A stretch of 64,000 bases of DNA from Microbacterium sp. MAH-37. Lineage in GTDB: Bacteria; Actinomycetota; Actinomycetes; Actinomycetales; Microbacteriaceae. The stretch's first letter is position 1. Each line of letters starts with the position of its first letter. Made by a program: the position numbers and the translations under genes. The stretch is from NCBI RefSeq assembly GCF_009758255.1, contig NZ_WSEN01000010.1:496001-560000 (forward strand), read 5' to 3'. Of this stretch, positions 58,548-64,000 are shown piece after piece. The notes beneath the pieces were generated by a model. That model did not search any database. It saw only the letters and a program-made list of their open reading frames with translations, and was not told where the DNA came from.

Positions 58548-59294
58548 ATGGACGGACGCATCGCCGTGGTGACGGGTGCGGGTTCGGGTATCGGCCGGGC
58601 GACCGCGCACGTCCTGCAGGAGGCCGGGTTCCGGGTGGCGCTGATCGGGCGCCGTGAGGCGGCGCTGCAGGAGACCGCGCAGGGCAGGGAGCGGATGCTG
58701 GTGCTGCCGGCCGACGTGACGTCGGAGGCCGACGTGGATGCCGCGTTCGCGGCCGTCGTGGCCGAATGGGGCCGCGTCGACGTGCTGTTCAACAACGCCG
58801 GCACCTTCGGCCCCGCTGCATCCGCCGCCGACGTGGAGCCGGACGAGTGGCGCGCGACGATCGAGGTGAACGTGACCGGCGCGCTGCTCTGCGCGCGCGC
58901 CGCGATGCGCGCGATGCGCGCCCAGCAGCCACGCGGCGGCCGGATCATCAACAACGGGTCGATCGCGGCGCATGTGCCGCGTCCGCAGTCCGTGGCCTAC
59001 GCGGTGAGCAAGCATGCCATCACCGGGCTGACGAAGTCGATCGACCTGGACGGCCGTGCCGACGGCATCTCCTGCGGCCAGATCGACATCGGCAACGCGG
59101 CCACGAGCATCATGACCGAGATCGGCGTGGGTTCCGGCGCCCTGCAGCCCGACGGGTCGCGCCTGGTGGAGCCGACGTTCGACGTCGACGACGCGGCCAG
59201 AGCCGTGCTGTTCATGGCCCAGCTGCCACCGGAGGCGAACATCACCGGAATGGTGGTGACCGCGGCGGGGATGCCTTTCGGCGGTCGCGGCTGA
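58548..59294 (+). CDS. Short-chain dehydrogenase/reductase
   Basis: 248 residues from the ATG at 58548, seven bases after AGGAGG. Classical SDR: NAD(P) loop TGAGSGIGRA, NNAG, and catalytic Ser (NNGSIAAHVP) plus Tyr-x3-Lys (VAYAVSKHA). The residue after the second strand (LIGRREAAL) has Arg, suggesting NADP preference. Substrate unknown. The long open frame upstream is antisense to aceE and not coding. Confidence 0.9.
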   Translation: MDGRIAVVTGAGSGIGRATAHVLQEAGFRVALIGRREAALQETAQGRERMLVLPADVTSEADVDAAFAAVVAEWGRVDVLFNNAGTFGPAASAADVEPDEWRATIEVNVTGALLCARAAMRAMRAQQPRGGRIINNGSIAAHVPRPQSVAYAVSKHAITGLTKSIDLDGRADGISCGQIDIGNAATSIMTEIGVGSGALQPDGSRLVEPTFDVDDAARAVLFMAQLPPEANITGMVVTAAGMPFGGRG

Positions 59295-59347
59295 TCCGCG
59301 GAGCGGGGAGCCGATCATGCGGACCTCCTCGTCCGTTCTTCCATCCT

Positions 59348-59373
59348 CTTTCACCATGTGAAAGAAACCTTTC
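59348..59373. promoter_or_regulatory. Orphan palindrome in an AT-rich patch
   Basis: CTTTCAC-CAT-GTGAAAG (59348-59364), overlapping GAAAG-AAAC-CTTTC (59360-59373). It looks like a regulator-binding promoter region, but both neighbours end here (SDR + and permease -), so no gene starts from it. Confidence 0.45.
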
Positions 59374-59416
59374 ATCATACGTAAACAAGTGTGCGCCCTC
59401 TGCGGCGAGGTTGTCA

Positions 59417-59470
59417 AGACGGAAGCGGGGTCCGCGAGGCCTTCCGGCCCTGCGAACCCCGCTTCCGTCT
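59417..59470. terminator. Bidirectional stem-loop terminator between the SDR and permease genes
   Basis: AGACGGAAGCGGGGT (59417-59431) pairs perfectly with ACCCCGCTTCCGTCT (59456-59470); an inner GGCC/GGCC stem extends it. No T-run. Confidence 0.8.
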
Positions 59471-59480
59471 GCGTCCTGCG

Positions 59481-60995
59481 TCAGTGGTGCGACGAGTCGA
59501 CCTCGTCGTCGAGCACGAGCACGTCCTTGCCGTCCGCGTCGACGAGCTTGCCGTCTTTCACACGGTCACCCTCCTTCAGCACCCGGATGACGTCGGTCTT
59601 GATCGTGCGCACCGGCGCGGCGCCGAACACGGACGGGTTCTCCGGGGTGCCCTTCGTCCAGACGTTGAAGACGAGGTTCAGCAGGATCGCCATCATGGCG
59701 GCCGAGCTGATGCCCGAGTCGAAGATCACCTGGAACCAGGTCGGGAAGTTCGAGTAGATGTCGTGGTTGATCACCGGGATCATGCCGAACGAGATCGACG
59801 CGGCGACGATGATCAGGTTCATGTTGCCCTCGTACTTGACCTTCGCGAGGGTGCGGATGCCGGATGCGGTGACGGTGCCGAACAGCACGATCCCGGCGCC
59901 GCCGAGCACGGCGGTGGGCATCGCGGCGACGACGCGGCCGAGCACCGGGAACAGGCCGAGGATGATCAGCACCGCGCCTCCGGCGGCGACCGCGTAGCGG
60001 CTCTTGATCTTGGTGACCGCCACCAGGCCGACGTTCTGGGCGAACGCGCTCTGGGTGAAGGAGTTGAAGATCGGCGCGAGTGCCGTAGACGCCATGTCGG
60101 CGCGCAGACCGGCGGCGATGCGCTTCCGGTCGACCTTCGACCCGGTGATCTCGGCGACGGCGAGGATGTCGGCGGTCGTCTCGGTGAGGATCACCAGCAC
60201 GACGATGACCATCGAGATGATGGCGGCGACGTTGAAGGTCGGCACGCCGAAGGCGAACGGCGTCGGGAAGGCGAACACCGGCCCTTCGAAGACCTTGGTG
60301 AAGTCGGCCTTGCCGATGATCACGGCGAACACGGTGCCCACGACCATCGCGATCAGGATCGACAGACGGGAGATGAACGCGTTGCCCACCTTGCTCAGCA
60401 GCATGATCGTCGCGAGCGTGAAGGCCGCGATGCCGACGTTCACCGGATCGGCGTAGCCGGGGGCGTCCGGAACCGCGCCGGTGATCCAGCGGGCGGCGAC
60501 CGGCATCAGCGACAGACCGATCGTGGTGATCACGACGCCCGTGACCACCGGGGGGAAGAAGCGCACGATCTGCGCGAAGAACGGTGCGATCACGAGGCCG
60601 ATCAGTCCCGCGATCATCACCGCGCCGAAGATGTCGGTGAGGCCGGTCTCCTTGTTGCCGTTCACGATCGCGAGCATGGTCGCGACACCGGCGAACGAGA
60701 CACCCTGCACCAGCGGCAGCTGGGATCCGAAGAACGGCAGGCCGAGGGTCTGCAGCAGTGTCGCGAGGCCGCCGACGAAGAGGCAGGCGGCGATCAGGAC
60801 GCCGATCATCTGCGGGTCGACGCCCGCGGCGCTGCCGATGATGAGCGGCGGGGCGATGATGCCGCCGTACATGGTCAGGACGTGCTGGAGTCCGTAGGTG
60901 AACGCCGAGCCGACGCTGAGCTTCTCGTCCTCCGGACGTGTGGATTCTGTCTTGTCGTTGGTCTTGCTCTTGGCCGAGCTGCGTGCAGCAGTCAT
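59481..60995 (-). CDS. NCS2 urate/xanthine permease
   Basis: 504 residues, about 14 membrane segments. NCS2 signature QNVGLVAVTKIKSR; TM segments nearly the same as in the permease at 15958 (QHVLTMYGGIIAPPLIIG, LTETTADILAVAEITG). Downstream of uricase on the same strand with a GC-rich hairpin between, so urate is the best guess. A cytoplasmic C-terminal tail of ~60 residues (KEGDRVKDGKLVDADGKDV) is shared in style with the other copy. Confidence 0.9.
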   Translation of the reverse strand: MTAARSSAKSKTNDKTESTRPEDEKLSVGSAFTYGLQHVLTMYGGIIAPPLIIGSAAGVDPQMIGVLIAACLFVGGLATLLQTLGLPFFGSQLPLVQGVSFAGVATMLAIVNGNKETGLTDIFGAVMIAGLIGLVIAPFFAQIVRFFPPVVTGVVITTIGLSLMPVAARWITGAVPDAPGYADPVNVGIAAFTLATIMLLSKVGNAFISRLSILIAMVVGTVFAVIIGKADFTKVFEGPVFAFPTPFAFGVPTFNVAAIISMVIVVLVILTETTADILAVAEITGSKVDRKRIAAGLRADMASTALAPIFNSFTQSAFAQNVGLVAVTKIKSRYAVAAGGAVLIILGLFPVLGRVVAAMPTAVLGGAGIVLFGTVTASGIRTLAKVKYEGNMNLIIVAASISFGMIPVINHDIYSNFPTWFQVIFDSGISSAAMMAILLNLVFNVWTKGTPENPSVFGAAPVRTIKTDVIRVLKEGDRVKDGKLVDADGKDVLVLDDEVDSSHH

Positions 60996-61063
60996 TGGTG
61001 GACCTCCTTGTCCGGTGACCCGCTATTCGGGGTGGGCATGCGTTCGGGGGCATGACGGAAGAA

Positions 61064-61089
61064 GGTGGGCCCGCCCCCACGGGCCCACC
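61064..61089. terminator. GC-rich hairpin between uricase and the urate permease
   Basis: GGTGGGCCCG pairs with CGGGCCCACC around six bases. It lies inside the uraD-uraH-uricase-permease series and could reduce permease expression or protect the upstream message end. Confidence 0.6.
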
Positions 61090-61127
61090 CCTGGCTGTTC
61101 GGCGTTCGCCGACTCAGCTGCGCCGGT

Positions 61128-62021
61128 TCAGCAGAAGCCGGCGATGCCGTCCCACGACCAGTGGTCGGTGTCGGCGCCTTCGCGCAGGAAGGACGCCTCG
61201 ATCAGGCCGTACGGGCGGTCGGCCGCGAAGAACACCTCGTTGGGGTTCTCCAGGCCGAACGGCGACAGGTCGACCACGAAGTGGTGCTTGTTCGGGGTCG
61301 AGAAGCGGATCTCGTCGATCTCCGGGTGCGCCTCGAGCACGGCCTCGGCCATCTCCTTCAGCGTGTGCTGCAGGGCGTACGAGTAGTTGCGCGAGAACGC
61401 GGCGAGCAGCACGCGGCGGACGTCCGCGTAGACCTCGTTGAAGTCGAGGTCGGTGCGGTTGTAGCGCCACTTCGCCGTGACGGAGGTGGCGAGGATGCGG
61501 TCCTCGGTCTCGGGGAGGGTGGTGTACTTGTCGCGCGGGTAGCCCACGAAGCCGCTCTGGGTCGACTTGAGGACCGTGAGGTCCTGCAGGCCGGCGATGA
61601 CGGTGGTGTCGTCGCCGTCGATCTGCACGACGGCGGTGCGGGTCTCGGTGCCTGCGCGCACGAACGAGTGGTCGTGCTCGCCGCCGTCGCTCTCGATGCG
61701 TGCCCAGGTGTACTGCTCGGCGGCCCAGCGGCCACCGGTCACCCAGTCGAACTCGCCGGTGAAGTGCCGCCCGAGACGCAGCAGGAACTCCTCCGGGCTG
61801 CCGATGCCGTCCTTGGCGAAGGCGTAGACCGTGTTCTTCTGCGTGTCGGTGGCGACGACATGCTCGTTGTTGCCCTCGAAGTGGGCGCTGGCGAAGTCGC
61901 CGCGCAGCTGCGAGGTGACGTTGAGATCCTCGATCTCGTGGCGGGGGCTGTCGCGGGTGATGCGGACGACACGGTTCTCGGCCTTGCCGTACTGGTTCTT
62001 GCCCAGAATGATGTTGGTCAT
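61128..62021 (-). CDS. Urate oxidase (cofactor-free uricase)
   Basis: 297 residues, two T-fold repeats. Active-site Lys/Thr in LGKNQYGKAENRVVRI and VVATDTQKNTVYAFAK, the family signature LKSTQSGFVGYPRDKYTTL and the second-half FSTPNKHHFVVDL. Oxidises urate to 5-hydroxyisourate with O2, releasing H2O2. Eight bases after uraH. No extra C-terminal targeting sequence. Confidence 0.96.
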   Translation of the reverse strand: MTNIILGKNQYGKAENRVVRITRDSPRHEIEDLNVTSQLRGDFASAHFEGNNEHVVATDTQKNTVYAFAKDGIGSPEEFLLRLGRHFTGEFDWVTGGRWAAEQYTWARIESDGGEHDHSFVRAGTETRTAVVQIDGDDTTVIAGLQDLTVLKSTQSGFVGYPRDKYTTLPETEDRILATSVTAKWRYNRTDLDFNEVYADVRRVLLAAFSRNYSYALQHTLKEMAEAVLEAHPEIDEIRFSTPNKHHFVVDLSPFGLENPNEVFFAADRPYGLIEASFLREGADTDHWSWDGIAGFC

Positions 62022-62029
62022 TTTCGTAC

Positions 62030-62371
62030 TCAGCTTCCTCGGTAAGTGGAATAGGCGAACGGGCTGAGCAGCAGCGGCACGTGATAGTGCGCCTGCTCAG
62101 CGTCGACCAGGAAGGTCAACACCACCTCCGGGAAGAAGGTGTCCGTTTCGATGCCGGCGAAGTAGGCCGCGGTGTCGAACCGGAGGCGGTAGGCACCGCT
62201 CTCCAGCCGCTCCGGGCCGAGCGCTTTCACCCGCCCGTCAGCATCGGTGAGGCCCGAACCGATCCCGACCCATCCGTCGCCGACTCGGGCCTCGAGTTCG
62301 ACGGCGACGCCGGGCGCGGGGCGCCCGATCGATGTGTCCAGGATGTGGGTGGTCACGTGAGAGACGCTCAT
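62030..62371 (-). CDS. uraH: 5-Hydroxyisourate hydrolase
   Basis: 113 residues, transthyretin-like. Active-site His and the family motif HVTTHILDTSIGRPAPGV at the start, the Arg strand TDADGRVKAL, His in AHYHVPLLLSPFAYSTYRGS with the C-terminal YRGS signature. Hydrolyses 5-hydroxyisourate to OHCU. Overlaps uraD by four bases. Confidence 0.96.
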   Translation of the reverse strand: MSVSHVTTHILDTSIGRPAPGVAVELEARVGDGWVGIGSGLTDADGRVKALGPERLESGAYRLRFDTAAYFAGIETDTFFPEVVLTFLVDAEQAHYHVPLLLSPFAYSTYRGS

Positions 62372-62871
62372 GCGCGCGCTCCTTCAGTCTCGATGGCCGC
62401 CACCAGACGAAGCGCCGCGATCTCGCGCAGCTGCTGGTCGATGACGGCGAGCTCCTGCTCGGGGGTGTTGCCGAGCCGCGTCTGCAGCAGGGCGAGGATG
62501 TCGTCCGCGGAGCGCCCGGCGGCGCGCACCAGGTACACGCGGTCGAACTTCGCCTCGTAGGCGCGGTTGCCCTCGGCGAGGGCTGCCGCGGCGGATGCGT
62601 CCACACCGGCCTGCTCGTTGCGCGAGTGCGCGGCCTCGGCTGTGGCGCCCTTCGGCTGCTCACCGATGCGGGGGTGGTGCGCGAGCGCCCCGTCGATCTC
62701 CGCCTCGGAGAGCGGCGCTGCCACGACGGCGGCGGCTGCGGTGATCTCGTCGACCGATCCGAACGGACGGGAATCGACGATCGCATCGATCCAGCGGGCG
62801 ACATCGAGCGCCGGCTTGACGATGCTGACTGCGTCTTCACGCGGAAGAGCGTTGAACTCCTCGAGCGACAT
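62368..62871 (-). CDS. uraD: OHCU decarboxylase
   Basis: 167 residues, all-helical family: FNALPREDAV, catalytic His in LAHHPRIGEQP, SRNEQAG and FDRVYLVRAAGRSADDILALLQTRLGN. Makes (S)-allantoin from OHCU. First gene of the uraD-uraH-uricase operon; a TTCCG-N5-CGGAA operator lies 68 bases upstream. Confidence 0.95.
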   Translation of the reverse strand: MSLEEFNALPREDAVSIVKPALDVARWIDAIVDSRPFGSVDEITAAAAVVAAPLSEAEIDGALAHHPRIGEQPKGATAEAAHSRNEQAGVDASAAAALAEGNRAYEAKFDRVYLVRAAGRSADDILALLQTRLGNTPEQELAVIDQQLREIAALRLVAAIETEGARA

Positions 62872-62938
62872 CTTCGTACCTCAAGTCATGCTGGCATCCG
62901 GGGTGTAAGGCTATACGGGAATCTCCGAGAAGATTCGA

Positions 62939-62953
62939 TTCCGTATCCCGGAA
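62939..62953. promoter_or_regulatory. Purine-regulon operator upstream of uraD
   Basis: TTCCG-TATCC-CGGAA, perfect five-base arms, in the promoter region of the uricase operon. Shares arms, spacer length and even spacer TCC with the xdh site. Confidence 0.65.
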
Positions 62954-62987
62954 CTGTTCTTTCAGCATGTGCAATTAGTATGCAGAA

Positions 62988-63017
62988 GGCGGGCGGGGTC
63001 TGTCAACCCCGCCCGCC
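62988..63017. terminator. Stem-loop terminator after bcp
   Basis: GGCGGGCGGGGT pairs with ACCCCGCCCGCC around six bases, between the bcp stop and the uraD promoter, both genes on the minus strand. Confidence 0.8.
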
Positions 63018-63041
63018 AAGATTCTTCCGCGACGCGAGAAC

Positions 63042-63509
63042 TCAGACGCCGAGCTCCTCGCGCAGGCGCGCGACATGACCGTTCGCGTCGACGCCGTACT
63101 CGGCACGCTGCACGACGCCCTCGCCGTCCAGCACGAAGGTCGAGCGGATGACGCCCTCGAACGTGCGGCCGTCGACCGTCTTCTCGCCCCACACGCCCCA
63201 GGCGCGCGCGACGGAGGCGTCGGTGTCGGCCAGGAGGGGGAAGGTCAGCCCCTCGGCATCCGAGAACGACTTGATGTCGGCGACCTCGTCGGGCGAGACA
63301 CCCACGACGGCGTAGCCGGCGGCGGCGAGCGAGGACAGACTGTCGCGGAAGTCGCATGCCTCGGTGGTGCAGCCCGGCGTCGCCGCCTTCGGGTAGAAGT
63401 ACACGACGACGTTCTTCCCGCGGTAGTCGGACAGCGCGGTGGTGACGCCGTCGGCGTCGGACAGGGTGAACGCGGGGGCGACGTCGCCCGCGGCGAGTCG
63501 TTCGGACAT
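63042..63509 (-). CDS. bcp: Bcp/PrxQ-type thioredoxin-dependent peroxiredoxin
   Basis: 155 residues from the ATG at 63509 with GGAGA five bases upstream. Peroxidatic Cys and resolving Cys five residues apart in TPGCTTEACDF, the atypical 2-Cys PrxQ arrangement. Removes hydroperoxides with thioredoxin. Lying just upstream of the uricase operon it could help with the H2O2 that uricase releases, but a terminator separates them. Confidence 0.93.
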   Translation of the reverse strand: MSERLAAGDVAPAFTLSDADGVTTALSDYRGKNVVVYFYPKAATPGCTTEACDFRDSLSSLAAAGYAVVGVSPDEVADIKSFSDAEGLTFPLLADTDASVARAWGVWGEKTVDGRTFEGVIRSTFVLDGEGVVQRAEYGVDANGHVARLREELGV

Positions 63510-63559
63510 GGGTGTCTCCTTCTTCTTCGGTATGGGTCCGTGAGCCCGTCGCAGGGCGG

Positions 63560-64000
63560 TCACAGGCCGCTCGGCGTGACTCCGAAGGCCTCCGCGAGCT
63601 GCATGATCTTGCGTGCGCGGCCCAGGCGCGGCAGGTCGCTGCCGTCGCGCACGATGCGCCCGCGGGCGTCGAAGTCCTCGAGGAACTCGTAGGCCCACTC
63701 GACGTCGGTGCGCGTCGGGCTGATGACCTCATTGACGACGGGTGTCTGGTCGGTCGAGAGGCAGAGCTTGCCGGTCATCCCCATCGACACGGTGATCGCG
63801 GACTGCTCGCGCAGGATGGGGTGGCTGGACCCGACGGTCGGGCCGTCGATCGGACCGGGCAGGCCGCCGGCGCGGCTGGAGATCACCAGGCGAGCGCGCG
63901 GATACGCCATCGCCTCGCGGTCGGCGGACATGCCGGTGTCGCGGCGGAAGTCGCCGCTGCCGAAGGCCAGGCGGAAGGCACCCTTGGCGCGAGCGATCTC
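63560..64000 (-). CDS. CitE-like CoA-ester lyase/aldolase (partial, 5' end outside)
   Basis: C-terminal ~146 residues of an HpcH/HpaI/CitE-family protein: FRLAFGSGDFRRDTGM (the Asp after the FGxxD strand), PRARLVISSRAGGLPGPIDGP, and the C-terminal helix SPTRTDVEWAYEFLEDFD with GRIVRDGSDLPRLGRARKI. Family members cleave or form beta-hydroxyacyl-CoA esters such as citramalyl- or malyl-CoA. It belongs to the same superfamily as the DUF6986 protein at 50541 but is the regular CitE size. Confidence 0.85.
   Translation of the reverse strand, partial: EIARAKGAFRLAFGSGDFRRDTGMSADREAMAYPRARLVISSRAGGLPGPIDGPTVGSSHPILREQSAITVSMGMTGKLCLSTDQTPVVNEVISPTRTDVEWAYEFLEDFDARGRIVRDGSDLPRLGRARKIMQLAEAFGVTPSGL

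Noticed and set aside
60996..61127. Possible purine-type riboswitch before the urate permease
   Set aside because: The gap holds one GC-rich hairpin and no recognisable purine, guanidine or xanthine aptamer core.

Overview
The window is about 70% G+C and reads as a chromosome segment of a high-GC Gram-positive actinobacterium, most likely Microbacterium or a close relative in the Microbacteriaceae. I base this on codon use, an HspR-type CTTGAGT-N7-ACTCAAC (HAIR) element in front of clpB, many gene starts with a -10 box only 6-7 bases upstream (leaderless style), and protein sequences that look like that family. No rRNA, tRNA, CRISPR array, prophage, insertion sequence or biosynthetic cluster is visible. 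Organism assignment is recognition from memory, not a search.

Layout. 1-5.2 kb: a RibD-like reductase (partial), HxlR regulator, VOC protein, an MFS transporter, and a divergent sensor kinase/response regulator pair. 5.3-10.4 kb: FMN reductase, an ABC-2 exporter, a nitroreductase and an amino-acid permease. 10.5-15.9 kb: GH15 glycosidase, a divergent G6PD, a TetR/membrane-protein pair and an SdhL-type shikimate-dehydrogenase-like protein. 16-18.8 kb: xanthine/uracil-type permease and 8-oxoguanine deaminase. 19.1-24 kb: sugar-type transporter, double Lrp regulator, an M28-like protein with an altered active site, and a lipase-like hydrolase. 24-26.2 kb: short clpB. 26.3-33.6 kb: xdhABC for xanthine oxidation, purine permease and guanine deaminase. 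33.8-42.8 kb: molybdate uptake (regulator, modABC) and molybdopterin synthesis (moaA, moaE, moeB-rhodanese, moaD, moeA, moaC). 43.7-48.4 kb: glyoxylate-to-glycerate operon hyi-glxR-gcl-glxK. 48.6-49.7 kb: a DUF559 nuclease gene between two near-identical palindromes. 49.7-54.1 kb: malic enzyme, a DUF6986 CitE-fold protein, ureidoglycine aminohydrolase and a divergent IclR regulator. 54.2-59.3 kb: TetR/membrane pair, aceE and an SDR. 59.5-62.9 kb: urate permease, uricase, uraH and uraD. 63-64 kb: a Bcp peroxiredoxin and a partial CoA-ester lyase.

How it fits together. Most of 16-63 kb is one metabolic programme: take up purines, deaminate guanine and 8-oxoguanine, oxidise xanthine to urate with a molybdenum enzyme whose metal and cofactor supply is encoded next door, convert urate to allantoin (uricase, UraH, UraD), and feed the glyoxylate released further on into central metabolism. 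AllB, AllC and AllA are not in the window. Three purine-ring promoter regions carry the same 15-17 bp palindrome TTCCG-N5-CGGAA. The two glyoxylate-side operons carry a different shared motif, TTTCGnATCGTGGA. I read this as two layers of control; it is an inference from sequence.

Other structure. The intergenic spaces hold several families of dispersed palindromes, mostly at convergent gene ends, and the heptamer GGATGCC (reverse complement GGCATCC) is strikingly common and is built into several terminator stems. A 25-codon reading frame with a good ribosome binding site lies between the xdh promoter and xdhA and may be a leader peptide.
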